Assembly (NCBI RefSeq): GCF_000973105.1
Contig: NC_015844.1
Coordinates: forward strand, 4,956,501 to 5,020,500
DNA: 64,000 bases
Direction: 5' to 3'
Source of the DNA: Zobellia galactanivorans
GTDB taxonomy: Bacteria > Bacteroidota > Bacteroidia > Flavobacteriales > Flavobacteriaceae
In this document: positions 36,264 to 45,725 of the stretch, piece by piece
Layout: every line of letters starts with the position of its first letter
Position numbering within the stretch: position 1 is the first letter of the stretch
Notes under the pieces: generated by a model
Seen by the model: only the letters and a program-made list of their open reading frames with translations
The model's database searches: none
Told to the model about the DNA's origin: nothing
Program-made: the position numbers and the translations under genes

Positions 36264-37007
36264 ATGAGCAAAGAGATCATTAAAATACAAGATTTAAAAC
36301 GCGACTTTACCATGGGCACTGAAACGGTCCATGCGCTACGGGGTATCTCGTTCGCCATTAATGAAGGCGAGTTCGTGACGATTATGGGATCGAGTGGTTC
36401 TGGAAAAAGTACCTTACTGAATATTTTGGGCTGTTTGGACCAACCTACATCGGGCACGTATGAAATTGACGGGCTAAAAGTAAAGGATCTGAGCCGAAAC
36501 GAGTTGGCTACCATCCGCAACGAGAAAATCGGTTTTATTTTTCAATCGTACAACCTGTTGGCACGTACTTCGGCCATTGAGAACGTAGAACTTCCCCTTT
36601 TGTACAATAGCAAGGTCTCTACCGAAGAACGTCGTGAACGTGCCATAAAGGCATTGGAAATGGTAGGTTTGGCCGACCGCCTGCACCATACACCTTCACA
36701 GCTTTCGGGCGGTCAGCAGCAGCGTGTGGCCATTGCCCGTTCATTGGTGAACAATCCGGTAATGATCCTGGCCGATGAGGCTACGGGAAATTTGGACACC
36801 CGCACATCTTACGAGATCATGTCGCTTTTTCAAGAACTGAACAAGCAGGGCATCACCATCACCTTTGTTACCCACGAACCCGATATTGCCACCTTTAGTA
36901 GTAGAACTATCGTATTGAAAGATGGTAATATCATTCAAGATTACTTGAACGACAACATACAATCGGCAGCAGAAGAATTAGCAAAATTACCTAAAGAAGA
37001 CCATTGA
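36264..37007 (+). CDS. MacB-type ABC transporter, ATPase subunit
   Basis: A 247-residue LolD/MacB-family ATPase with Walker A GSSGSGKST (about 41-49), Q-loop FQSYNLL, signature LSGGQQQR and Walker B MILADEATGNLD. In this group of mechanotransmission transporters the ATPase is separate from the permease, unlike E. coli MacB. Its stop overlaps the permease start by 4 bp. Confidence 0.95.
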   Translation: MSKEIIKIQDLKRDFTMGTETVHALRGISFAINEGEFVTIMGSSGSGKSTLLNILGCLDQPTSGTYEIDGLKVKDLSRNELATIRNEKIGFIFQSYNLLARTSAIENVELPLLYNSKVSTEERRERAIKALEMVGLADRLHHTPSQLSGGQQQRVAIARSLVNNPVMILADEATGNLDTRTSYEIMSLFQELNKQGITITFVTHEPDIATFSSRTIVLKDGNIIQDYLNDNIQSAAEELAKLPKEDH

Positions 37008-38230
37008 CCATGAGACTATTAAACTTATTAAAAATAGCCTATAAAGCTATTGTCCTTAACAAGTTAAGGACCTTATTGACCATGTTGGGAATCATTATTG
37101 GCGTGGCTTCGGTAATCGCCATGTTGGCTATTGGCGAAGGTTCCAAGGAAAGTATTCGCAGTACGATCTCGAGTATGGGTTCGAACATGATCACGATACG
37201 GCCGGGCGAAGATGTGCGCGGAGGGGTACGGCAAGATGCCAGTGCCATGGAATCGCTTACCCTAGATGATTATTACGCCATTAAAGAAAAGACCGAGTTA
37301 TTGAGTTATGTTTCTCCTTTGGTCAATGGGGGCGGTCAGGTCATAAACGGATCAAATAACTGGCCTTCTACGATTTACGGGGTAAACCCCGAGTATTTAG
37401 ACATTAAGGTGGTCGGCCTGCAAAGCGGAAGCATGTTTACCGATGCCGAAGTAAAGTCCGCCTCCAAGGTAGCCGTGATCGGGCAAACGGTGGTCGATAA
37501 TGTCTTTCCCGATGGAACCGACCCCGTTGGGCAAATGATCCGTTTTAACAACATTCCCTTTATGGTCATCGGGGTACTCGAGGAAAAAGGGGAAAACACC
37601 TTTGGCCAAGATCAAGACGATGTGGTCATTGCCCCTTATACCACGGTTCAAAAGCGTATTCTGGCCATTGACCATTTAAACCAGATCATGGCCTCTTCCA
37701 TTAGTGAGGAAGACGCTCCGGATGCCGTTGAGGAAGTGACCGAAATTTTACGGGCCCAGCACAAACTTTCCGCCACCGAAGACGATGACTTTCATGTTCG
37801 TTCTATGGAAGAATTAATTTCTACCTTTAGCTCCACCAGTGAAATGCTGACCATTCTTTTGGTAGCCGTAGCGGGTATTTCATTGCTGATCGGCGGTATA
37901 GGGATTATGAACATCATGTATGTTTCGGTAAAGGAACGTACCAAGGAAATCGGTCTGCGAATGGCCGTAGGAGGGAAGGGTTCCGATATTTTGATGCAAT
38001 TTTTGATCGAGGCCATCCTTATTAGCATTACCGGTGGTGTCCTTGGGGTCATCTTAGGATTGGGAGCTACCGTTTTTATTGAAAAGTTCTTACATTGGCC
38101 CACAAGTGTGGCCTTATATTCCATAATCATATCCTTTGCCGTATGTGCGGTTACAGGTATATTTTTTGGATGGTACCCCGCAAGAAAAGCTTCGGTCTTA
38201 GACCCGATTACCGCATTGCGCTATGAATAA
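37004..38230 (+). CDS. MacB-type ABC transporter, permease subunit
   Basis: A 408-residue permease with the MacB topology: one membrane helix (about 18-40), a large periplasmic MacB_PCD domain, and three C-terminal helices forming an FtsX domain (GIGIMNIMYVSVKERTKEIG is split over its start). It does not transport through a channel but drives the TolC-MacA conduit. Overlaps the ATPase gene by 4 bp and the kinase gene by 8 bp, so the sensor kinase is translationally coupled to the pump. Confidence 0.94.
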   Translation: MTMRLLNLLKIAYKAIVLNKLRTLLTMLGIIIGVASVIAMLAIGEGSKESIRSTISSMGSNMITIRPGEDVRGGVRQDASAMESLTLDDYYAIKEKTELLSYVSPLVNGGGQVINGSNNWPSTIYGVNPEYLDIKVVGLQSGSMFTDAEVKSASKVAVIGQTVVDNVFPDGTDPVGQMIRFNNIPFMVIGVLEEKGENTFGQDQDDVVIAPYTTVQKRILAIDHLNQIMASSISEEDAPDAVEEVTEILRAQHKLSATEDDDFHVRSMEELISTFSSTSEMLTILLVAVAGISLLIGGIGIMNIMYVSVKERTKEIGLRMAVGGKGSDILMQFLIEAILISITGGVLGVILGLGATVFIEKFLHWPTSVALYSIIISFAVCAVTGIFFGWYPARKASVLDPITALRYE

Positions 38231-39275
38231 AACAGTTATGTATAAAAACAAAAAAGTAATATTCTTTCAGCATCTACTGATATGGCTTGTCCTATTTAGT
38301 ATGCCCTATATATTATCATACGGGCAAGATCCGGATATCAATAGGCTTATCGCCCACTTTTTGGTCCCGATGTTGTTCTATGCGATTATTTTCTATCTCA
38401 ATTTTTTCCTTCTGATAGATAAGTTCTTGTTTCCCAAGAAAACCCTTAGGTTCATCCTTATCAACCTTATGGCCATTGCTTTCTTTATGTTTTTGAAAGA
38501 ACTGATAGAGGACCTCTTTTTTCAAGATCTTACGCGAAAACCTCCGGGCGATAATACAAAAGATGGGCCGCCCATAAAACTGTTCCTATATGTGCAGATG
38601 ATTTCCTATGCGGCACCCGTACTTTTTTCCATTGCGATAAAAACCACGAAGCAATGGATGAGGACGGAAGCGGAACGCAAAGAGGCCATTAATTTTAAAC
38701 TACAGACCGAACTGCAGCATTTGCGCTATCAATTACAGCCGCATTTCTTTTTCAATTCGCTGAACAATATCTACTCATTGGTCGATATTTCCCCGGAAAA
38801 GGCCAAATCTACCATTCATAGCCTAGGGAAGCTCATGCGCTACCTTTTGTACGAAACCAATACGGAATTGGTGCCCCTCTCCAAGGAGATTGAATTTATG
38901 AGAAAGTATATTGACCTTATGAAATTGAGGATTTCGGACAAGACGGAAGTGGAATCTAGTTTTCCGGTTGCCGATCCCTCTATAAAAATTGCCCCGCTAT
39001 TATTTATATCCTTGATAGAAAATGCTTTTAAACACGGGGTTTCCGCCAATAGGGAAAGCATTATATCCATTGATATGACGACGCAAAAAAACACGGTGAA
39101 CTTTACTATAGAGAACCACAATTTCCCGAAAGAAGACAATGACAAAAGCGGTTCGGGCATCGGCTTGAAAAATCTTGAAAAACGTTTGCAGTTATTATAT
39201 CCCAATAAATATACCTTTGAAAAGGAACTCAAAACGGGGGTTTATAGGGTTCATCTAACAATAGAAACTAACTAA
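38223..39275 (+). CDS. LytS/YehU-type sensor histidine kinase
   Basis: A 350-residue kinase with four N-terminal membrane helices (about 15-140) and a His_kinase domain with phospho-acceptor H174 in QLQPHFFFNSLNN, followed by an HATPase region with LLFISLIENAFKHG and GSGIGLKNLEKRL. Kinases of this kind pair with LytTR response regulators. None follows directly; one lies at 44274, 5 kb on, beyond a block of unrelated genes. By overlap it is part of the efflux operon, so probably senses a compound that pump exports. Confidence 0.93.
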   Translation: MNKTVMYKNKKVIFFQHLLIWLVLFSMPYILSYGQDPDINRLIAHFLVPMLFYAIIFYLNFFLLIDKFLFPKKTLRFILINLMAIAFFMFLKELIEDLFFQDLTRKPPGDNTKDGPPIKLFLYVQMISYAAPVLFSIAIKTTKQWMRTEAERKEAINFKLQTELQHLRYQLQPHFFFNSLNNIYSLVDISPEKAKSTIHSLGKLMRYLLYETNTELVPLSKEIEFMRKYIDLMKLRISDKTEVESSFPVADPSIKIAPLLFISLIENAFKHGVSANRESIISIDMTTQKNTVNFTIENHNFPKEDNDKSGSGIGLKNLEKRLQLLYPNKYTFEKELKTGVYRVHLTIETN

Positions 39276-39444
39276 GCATCATAGGGCCCATATTTTTTTG
39301 AATAGTATTGAAAATGATAAACCAAATACTCTAATCCAATTATAACTATGTTGTGAATAATATTTCTTAGTGTTATTAAATAAGTACAATAACCTTACTC
39401 AAGTTATCTTATTTCATAGACACAATTCGTTCAAACTTTAATAT

Positions 39445-41244
39445 ATGAAAGATGCCTCTAAGCAAACGCTTGTAGAGCTTTTTAAAAAACTTTGGGATTA
39501 CGTTAAACCTTATAGAAAATTGGTCATTGCGTCTTTAATCCTAACCATAATTGGCGCATTATTGGCGCAGGTTAATGCGTTAGTATTACGCTACACCGTT
39601 GATGAATTAACAACCTTAAGTAACGCTAATAAAACACTAAAAGAAGGGTTTACGCTATTAGCCATAATTAGCATTATTCTTCTATTAAAAGAAGGTTTTT
39701 ATGCACTAGTACAATTTGGTCAAAAGTTCTATGGAGAAAAAATGAAAATTTACATTTCAAAAGACTTTGCGCAAAACATTGTAGAACGCATATTGACTTA
39801 CAAAATGGCCTTTTACAGTTCTCCAACTAATGAAAGCGGCAAATTACAAACCAGAATAGATTTAGGCGTTACAAGCCTTACGCAGTTGGTAAAAAACTTT
39901 TTTATTGACATATTACCTTTATTCTTTAATGCTTTTGTCGCTTTAATTATCATGTTTAACGCCAACGTATATGTGGGATTAGTGAGTCTATCAATTATTC
40001 CACTTTTCTTCTACATAAGCAGTCTACAAGCTAAAAAATTGAAAGGCTTTAGACGCACCATGAGGAAGTATAGAGAAACAAAAAATAATGGCATTATTGG
40101 TTTAATAAATTCTATTACCGTTATAAAATCTTTTACAAGAGAAAGTTTTGAAAGTAAAAAGCACGAAGCCATTCAGTTAGACATGACTGAAAATCAATTA
40201 CAAACAAGAAAATTAAGTTTCTTATTTGACGGATTGAAGAAATTCACAGAACAATTTGGAGTCGTAATTATTATCATATTAACCGCTTATTTTGTTTTAA
40301 ATGGTAGCATGACTATCGGCGCCATAATGTTTCATATTTTACTATTCAACAATGTATCGGCACCTATACAACAATTGCATCGCATATATGACGAAGTACA
40401 AGATGCGATAATATATTCGGATGCGTTTTTTGAAATTATGGACGCCGATGAAGAAACAGAATTAAGTGGTACTTATATTCCCGAAAAATTCACCGGTACT
40501 TTTGAAATTGAAAATGTAGATTTTGCATATCCTAACGGAACTAAAGCCCTTTATGATGTTTCCATGGTTTTTAAACCCAATACGATAAATGCTCTAGTTG
40601 GTCTAAGTGGTGCTGGAAAAAGTACAGTGATTAATTTGTTAGATAAGTTCTACGCACCCACTTCAGGTAAAATACTTTTAGATGGTGTTGATTTACAAGA
40701 GTATGATACGCATTGGTTAAGAGATAACATCGGATTGGTATTACAAAAGAACCATATATTCAATGGTAGCATTAAAGAAAACATCCTTTACGGAAAAGAA
40801 AATGCTACAGACGACGAGGTTGTAGCAGCAGCAAAACAAGCCTATATTCATGAGCAAATTATTCAATTGCCAGAGGGCTATAATTCAAAAGCAACATTAT
40901 TATCTGGTGGACAACAACAGCGGGTTTCTATAGCACGATTATTTCTAAAAAACCCTCCTATTATTTTTCTTGATGAACCCACGGCGAGTTTGGATGCCAT
41001 AGCAACTGAAAAAATCAAGAAAAGTTTAGACGCCATAAAAAAAGGGCGAACGGTAATCGTTATTTCCCACAGTATTTCTCAAATAATTGACGCCGAAAAT
41101 GTCATTGTTTTAGAAAAAGGAAAAGTTATCGAACAGGGTACGCATGAAGCATTATATAATAATGAAAGTGCTTATTTCAAAATATTTAATGCGATGGCAA
41201 ATAGCTTAAATATTGATAAAATTAAAAACACATTAAAAGAATAA
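39445..41244 (+). CDS. ABC exporter, fused membrane-ATPase half-transporter
   Basis: A 599-residue half-transporter with six membrane helices (about 20-330) and a C-terminal ATPase: Walker A GLSGAGKST, signature LSGGQQQR, Walker B IIFLDEPTASLD. It would work as a homodimer exporting lipid, peptide or drug. Codon use is clearly more AT-rich than in the efflux operon before it, with many TTA and AAA codons, and a 169-bp AT-rich spacer precedes it. It sits between a sensor kinase and its likely response regulator, consistent with insertion. Confidence 0.92.
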   Translation: MKDASKQTLVELFKKLWDYVKPYRKLVIASLILTIIGALLAQVNALVLRYTVDELTTLSNANKTLKEGFTLLAIISIILLLKEGFYALVQFGQKFYGEKMKIYISKDFAQNIVERILTYKMAFYSSPTNESGKLQTRIDLGVTSLTQLVKNFFIDILPLFFNAFVALIIMFNANVYVGLVSLSIIPLFFYISSLQAKKLKGFRRTMRKYRETKNNGIIGLINSITVIKSFTRESFESKKHEAIQLDMTENQLQTRKLSFLFDGLKKFTEQFGVVIIIILTAYFVLNGSMTIGAIMFHILLFNNVSAPIQQLHRIYDEVQDAIIYSDAFFEIMDADEETELSGTYIPEKFTGTFEIENVDFAYPNGTKALYDVSMVFKPNTINALVGLSGAGKSTVINLLDKFYAPTSGKILLDGVDLQEYDTHWLRDNIGLVLQKNHIFNGSIKENILYGKENATDDEVVAAAKQAYIHEQIIQLPEGYNSKATLLSGGQQQRVSIARLFLKNPPIIFLDEPTASLDAIATEKIKKSLDAIKKGRTVIVISHSISQIIDAENVIVLEKGKVIEQGTHEALYNNESAYFKIFNAMANSLNIDKIKNTLKE

Positions 41245-41293
41245 ATTTCTGATTTTAATTTCAAAACAACTATAAAGATTAAAGCGAAAGACT

Positions 41294-42616
41294 ATGAAAT
41301 ATTTAATTTTAATTATCCTCGTCGTCTTATCTTTTAGTTCTATTTCCGCTCATGAAGGTGGACATGGAATTCCATTAAAACAATGGGAGTTAGCAACAAA
41401 TAAATTATTCAAAGCCGATTTTATTAAATATGAAAACGATGAAGTTTGGCTTTTGGATAGCGACCATACTATTAGAATCTTTCAGATTTCAGATTTTTCG
41501 GACGAAGATCAAAAGTATATTAAAAACAAAAGTGAATATATCCATTCTTTAAACACCAATACGACTATTGAAAGTGGTTCGCAATCATTTTCAAGTTATA
41601 ATGGGGCGCTCATTGGTTTGGGTATTTTTCTTTTGTGCTTCTCTCTTTTTAAATTGATAAAACAAAAAAAATCAATTTACCTGATCCATGGCGTACTTGG
41701 TTTAGGTGTTGTTTTAATTGTATCGTGCAAAGACACTAGCATCCCTAAAACCGGGAGAAGGGAAGTACCATCAAATGACGTTTCACTGATGCAAACCTAT
41801 TTTGGCAAGTTTGAAGGTGTTACAACACGTTCAGACGAAAACTATCTCTATGTTTCATCAAATGGCCTACCGGATCACGACATGATGGTAGGTATAACAA
41901 ACTGGCAACAACAAGTTCCTATTAACCAAGATTACACGGGAGATAATAGTTGGGCCATTCCCATCCATCCAAAAATGGCGGAACATCCGCTATCTACAAA
42001 AACCAATTTGTTAAAAGGTGCAATTGCCGTTGCCGTAAACGGAATTCCCATTTTCAACCCTTTGAACAATAGGGGGGAAGATGCCAATGCTATTGGGGAA
42101 TTGGACAATTGGGGCGGACATTGTGGTCGTGCAGACGATTATCATTATCATTTACCGCCATTACACCTACAAGATCAAGTGGGCACCGGCAACCCCGTGG
42201 CCTATGCCGTAGATGGTTTTCCTGTCTATGGTGAAACAACGGACACCTTGGATGCCTATTTAGGAAAAACAAACCCCGATGGTTCGTATCAATACCACAC
42301 CATTAAGGAATATCCCTATTTTATTGCGGGCATGAGAGGGGAAGTACAATTAGACCCAAAAACTAAAGCGCCCGAAAATCAGGTGTACCCCCAACCGAGA
42401 ACACAGGAACTGCGACCTGCATTAAGACCCTTACGAGGTGCTAAAATTATCGATTTTAAATCGTTGGGAGAAAATTCATATGCCTTGACATACAGCCTGG
42501 ATTCAAAGGAATATACCATAAATTATGGTTGGAACAGCGCAGGTACCTACACCTATGAATTTATAAATCCCGATGGTACATCAACCGTTGAAACCTATAA
42601 GCCGAGACAAAAATGA
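41294..42616 (+). CDS. YHYH-domain protein with N-terminal membrane part
   Basis: A 440-residue protein. It has a signal peptide, a short SHD1-like segment (TIRIFQISDFSDEDQKYI, about 58-75), two hydrophobic segments near 103-145, the second ending in a Cys, and a C-terminal YHYH domain (about 190-410) with DDYHYHLPP. YHYH proteins are extracellular and of unknown function; the His-rich motif suggests metal binding. Its stop overlaps the PEBP gene by 4 bp. The first third is AT-rich, the rest nearer to the surrounding genome. Confidence 0.82.
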   Translation: MKYLILIILVVLSFSSISAHEGGHGIPLKQWELATNKLFKADFIKYENDEVWLLDSDHTIRIFQISDFSDEDQKYIKNKSEYIHSLNTNTTIESGSQSFSSYNGALIGLGIFLLCFSLFKLIKQKKSIYLIHGVLGLGVVLIVSCKDTSIPKTGRREVPSNDVSLMQTYFGKFEGVTTRSDENYLYVSSNGLPDHDMMVGITNWQQQVPINQDYTGDNSWAIPIHPKMAEHPLSTKTNLLKGAIAVAVNGIPIFNPLNNRGEDANAIGELDNWGGHCGRADDYHYHLPPLHLQDQVGTGNPVAYAVDGFPVYGETTDTLDAYLGKTNPDGSYQYHTIKEYPYFIAGMRGEVQLDPKTKAPENQVYPQPRTQELRPALRPLRGAKIIDFKSLGENSYALTYSLDSKEYTINYGWNSAGTYTYEFINPDGTSTVETYKPRQK

Positions 42617-43212
42617 GCTATTCAAAATACTTAATCCCCATATGTTTCCTTTGTTTAATGTCCTGTAAAAACCGGGACAAAGCGATTACAAAAGTTAATC
42701 ACGATGATTTTAAAACGATCCATTCCGATTTTAAACTAACAAGTGTCGCGATAGGGAATGGCGTTTTATTGGATGCCTACAAGTGTGAAGAGAAGGTAAA
42801 CGATGTTGAAAACTCCATACCGCTTTCGTGGCAAAATGTACCTGAGGGCACTAAATCTTTAGCCATCGTTATGTACCATTATCCGAAAAAGGATGATAAG
42901 ACCGAGGTCAATTCGTATCTGTTATTATGGGGCATTGACCCTGAAACAACCGAAATACCATATAAAATGGCTTCCAAAGGATCTTGGTTTATGGGATCGA
43001 ATAAAGATGGTACGGCCATTTCCTATACATCGCCTTGTTCTCGTGGAAAAGGCAAACACGAATACACCATAGCCCTTTATGCCTTATCGGAAACACCTGC
43101 TTCCTTACCTAGGGAACACAGTTTAAGTGTAGATTACAATGTATTTATGAATGCATTGGCCACCGTGAAAATTATTGATAGGACGACTTTAACATTTGTA
43201 GACTCTAATTAA
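42613..43212 (+). CDS. PEBP-family lipoprotein (YbhB/YbcL, Raf-kinase-inhibitor-like)
   Basis: A 199-residue lipoprotein (lipobox LMSC, about C17) with one phosphatidylethanolamine-binding-protein fold: IPLSWQNVPEGTKSLAIVMYH covers the first core and is followed by a ligand-pocket segment and YTIALYAL. Bacterial members have no settled function. The conserved DxDxP stretch is altered, as in other secreted members. Overlap with the YHYH gene and the next lipoprotein gene 17 bp on indicate one unit. Confidence 0.85.
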   Translation: MSYSKYLIPICFLCLMSCKNRDKAITKVNHDDFKTIHSDFKLTSVAIGNGVLLDAYKCEEKVNDVENSIPLSWQNVPEGTKSLAIVMYHYPKKDDKTEVNSYLLLWGIDPETTEIPYKMASKGSWFMGSNKDGTAISYTSPCSRGKGKHEYTIALYALSETPASLPREHSLSVDYNVFMNALATVKIIDRTTLTFVDSN

Positions 43213-43229
43213 ATTAAAACAAGCATAAA

Positions 43230-44237
43230 ATGATGTACGTAAAGAACTTTATACCAGTGCTTTTTTTCGCCTGTTTCACCTTGATAGCGTGCAAAAACAG
43301 TAAAAAAAATAAACCTGAAAATCCAGAAACTTATACAGGAACTGCTTCTGTATCCCAAGGGCCGGCAACCGTGCTTACTCAAAACATATTTGAATGTGAT
43401 AGAGGTAGAAAAGCGCCAATTGGTACATCTACTGCAACAGATGGTAGTCAATGGACGGTTCCCGCTGAGGTTAATTTTACCGATGACAGCTTTCCTTTTG
43501 CTTCGGATTTGTTTAATCCTTGTACAAAAGTGGAATATCGATCTGCCGATGAGGCATTGGCCGCTTTGGATGGGACGGATATAATAGAAGTGGATGCCGA
43601 TGGCGAACTGATTACGGCCTATGTATTTGCCGATAACTATTTTGAAATGTACATTAATGGCGTTCCTGTGGGAAAAGACAATGTGCCTTTTACACAGTTC
43701 AATTCCAACATCCTTCGATTTAAGGTGAACAGGCCTTTTACGATAGCCATGAAATTGGTCGATTGGGAAGAAAACAGTGGCTTGGGCTCCGAGGCCAACA
43801 GGGGGCAGGCATTCCATCCGGGAGATGGCGGTATGGTGGCCGTGTTTAAAGATGCCAAAGGTGATATAATTGCCACAACAAATTCCGATTGGAAGGCCCA
43901 AACATTTTACACGGCACCCTTAAGGGATTTGTCCTGTGCATCAGAACAAGGATCCCTAAGGTTAAGCGATGCTTGCAGTACCGAAGACTCCAATGATGGT
44001 ACATCGTATTACGCGTTGCATTGGAAAACACCTTTAAATTGGCAATCGGCTGATTTTGATGATGGCGAATGGCCTAATGCAACCGAGTTTACCAACAATA
44101 CTATAGGTGTCGATAATAAACCGGCATATACCAATTTTACGGATGTTTTTGATAATAGTGCGGCTGATGCCCGATTTATATGGTCTACCAATGTAATTTT
44201 AGACAACGAAGTACTGGTTAGGTACACAGTAGATTAA
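43230..44237 (+). CDS. Lipoprotein of unknown function, possible galactose-binding-like fold
   Basis: A 335-residue lipoprotein (C21 in LIAC). The rest resembles a beta-sandwich: FADNYFEMYINGVPVGKD and WNSADFDD-type segments (DFDDGEWPNATEF) recall galactose-binding-domain-like modules in which an added substrate-free domain positions ligands. No catalytic motif is recognised. It closes the YHYH/PEBP/lipoprotein unit, all three probably exported, and is followed by the response regulator gene after 36 bp. Confidence 0.65.
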   Translation: MMYVKNFIPVLFFACFTLIACKNSKKNKPENPETYTGTASVSQGPATVLTQNIFECDRGRKAPIGTSTATDGSQWTVPAEVNFTDDSFPFASDLFNPCTKVEYRSADEALAALDGTDIIEVDADGELITAYVFADNYFEMYINGVPVGKDNVPFTQFNSNILRFKVNRPFTIAMKLVDWEENSGLGSEANRGQAFHPGDGGMVAVFKDAKGDIIATTNSDWKAQTFYTAPLRDLSCASEQGSLRLSDACSTEDSNDGTSYYALHWKTPLNWQSADFDDGEWPNATEFTNNTIGVDNKPAYTNFTDVFDNSAADARFIWSTNVILDNEVLVRYTVD

Positions 44238-44273
44238 ATACAAAAAATTACTTTTGGCCAAAACAAAACCTAA

Positions 44274-45008
44274 ATGGAAGCAATACAACTGAAGTGCATG
44301 ATCGTAGACGACGAGCCTATGGCCCTGAACCTAGTGGAGAGTTATGTGGAAAAAACGCCCTATCTGATACTGAAAAAGAAATGCAATAGCGCCATAGAAG
44401 CTATTGAATATATCCGAACCGAAACGGTAGACCTGCTCTTTTTAGATATTCAGATGCCCGACCTTACAGGACTCGAATTTTCTAAAATGTTGCCCAAACA
44501 TACCCGGGTCATTTTTACCACGGCCTTTGACCAGTATGCCTTGGAAGGCTTTAAGGTAGAAGCCTTGGATTATTTGTTGAAACCTTTCGACTATGCCGAG
44601 TTTTTGACCGCTTCTAACAAAGCCTTGGAATGGTTTACCCTGCTTCGAGGCCAACACAAAACCTCGATTTCCGATGAAAAGGAATTTCTCTTTGTAAAAT
44701 CGGAATACAAGCAGTTGCGCATTAAACTCTCCGATGTACTCTATTTTGAAGGCTTAAAGGACTATATCAAGATATGGCTGAAAGACAATCCCAAACCGGT
44801 GCTCACCTTGATGAGCCTAAAAAATCTGGAAGAGGAACTACCCGAAGCCCAATTTATGAGGGTACACCGCTCATTTATCGTATCCTTAAAAAACATTGAA
44901 GTCGTTGAGCGAAGCCAAATCGTTATCAACGACCAGCGGATTACGGTTTCGGAGCAATACAAGCCAAAGTTTTTGGAGTTTATCAATGACAATTCATTGA
45001 ACACCTGA
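44274..45008 (+). CDS. LytTR-family response regulator
   Basis: A 244-residue regulator with a receiver domain (D12, D13, phospho-acceptor D58 in LLFLDIQMPD, K about 107) and a C-terminal LytTR DNA-binding domain (KEFLFVKSEYKQLRIKLSD then FMRVHRSFIVSL). It is the natural partner of the LytS-type kinase at 38223-39275, since no other such kinase is present and the pair is normally adjacent. The intervening 5 kb looks inserted. Codon use returns to that of the efflux operon. Confidence 0.93.
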   Translation: MEAIQLKCMIVDDEPMALNLVESYVEKTPYLILKKKCNSAIEAIEYIRTETVDLLFLDIQMPDLTGLEFSKMLPKHTRVIFTTAFDQYALEGFKVEALDYLLKPFDYAEFLTASNKALEWFTLLRGQHKTSISDEKEFLFVKSEYKQLRIKLSDVLYFEGLKDYIKIWLKDNPKPVLTLMSLKNLEEELPEAQFMRVHRSFIVSLKNIEVVERSQIVINDQRITVSEQYKPKFLEFINDNSLNT

Positions 45009-45123
45009 CTTCTTCCATTATCGTCCTAGTGTATATCTAGATTTTTACCCAAAAAGGAAAAGAGCCGATTTCCCACTAAAATATAAAAGCCCGAATAAGC
45101 CTAAGTGGTTCAAAATAAAGGCG

Positions 45124-45131
45124 TAGCTTTG
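45124..45131 (+). promoter_or_regulatory. -7 box of the DnaJ/KTSC gene
   Basis: TAGCTTTG matches TAnnTTTG and lies 19 bp before the start codon. Confidence 0.55.
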
Positions 45132-45150
45132 CCGCTTCAAAAAAAAGTCT

Positions 45151-45600
45151 ATGAAGCGTATCGGTCAGTATAAGAAGTTATTTGGAATTGAAAAGGAGAT
45201 TGAACTTAAGGCACTTAAGTCAACCTACCGCAATTTGGTCAAGGAATGGCATCCGGATAAATTTCAAGAAGGCGACGCCAAACGCGAAGAGGCCGAAGTC
45301 AATAGCCGAGCTATCATCGACGGATACCACTTTTTGGTGAGTATCGCCCCTGAGACCATAGCGGCAAATTTGGAAGCCTATACCGAAACGATAAACAATT
45401 CGGGTATTGCCGATTACGTACACAAGGGCATGCTTTTGGAAATTACCTTTTTAGACGGTACTACCTATGAGTATTTTGGTGTTACCAAGCCCGTTTATAT
45501 GAAAATGGTCAATTCCAATAAATTGAACCGTTTTGCGAAACGTAGCATTTACCCAAACTACATTTACAGAAAATCCAAACGTACGCTTCAAGAAGCTTAA
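45151..45600 (+). CDS. DnaJ-domain protein with C-terminal KTSC domain
   Basis: A 149-residue protein. Residues about 6-62 form a J domain with WHPDKF, including the HPD tripeptide that stimulates Hsp70 ATPase. Residues about 88-145 form a KTSC domain (YVHKG..LEITF..GTTYEYFGV, NRFAKRSIYP), a module found alone in bacteria and phages near RNA and nucleic-acid functions. The combination is common in Bacteroidota but uncharacterised. Its neighbours are RNA helicases. Confidence 0.87.
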   Translation: MKRIGQYKKLFGIEKEIELKALKSTYRNLVKEWHPDKFQEGDAKREEAEVNSRAIIDGYHFLVSIAPETIAANLEAYTETINNSGIADYVHKGMLLEITFLDGTTYEYFGVTKPVYMKMVNSNKLNRFAKRSIYPNYIYRKSKRTLQEA

Positions 45601-45623
45601 GCCTTGTTTTTTAATACCATTAC

Positions 45624-45657
45624 AAAAGGGGCTTATTCTTTTAAGTCCCTTTTTTTC
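45624..45657 (+). terminator. Terminator after the DnaJ/KTSC gene
   Basis: AAAAGGGGCTTA at 45624-45635 pairs with 45642-45653 (one G-U), followed by T residues. Confidence 0.75.
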
Positions 45658-45703
45658 AATCAAATCGTCCGTCATTTTACACAATTCGCCGACGTCCCCT
45701 GCC

Positions 45704-45711
45704 TATCTTTG
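45704..45711 (+). promoter_or_regulatory. -7 box of the DEAD-box helicase pair
   Basis: TATCTTTG, the same perfect box as at the stress operons, lies 14 bp before the ATG at 45726, implying a very short leader. Confidence 0.6.
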
Positions 45712-45725
45712 CTTAAATTTATCAT

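Noticed and set aside
43209-43901. 230-codon ORF on the minus strand
   Set aside because: It lies antisense to the lipoprotein gene 43230-44237, which has a lipobox and operon context; the antisense product looks like random sequence.
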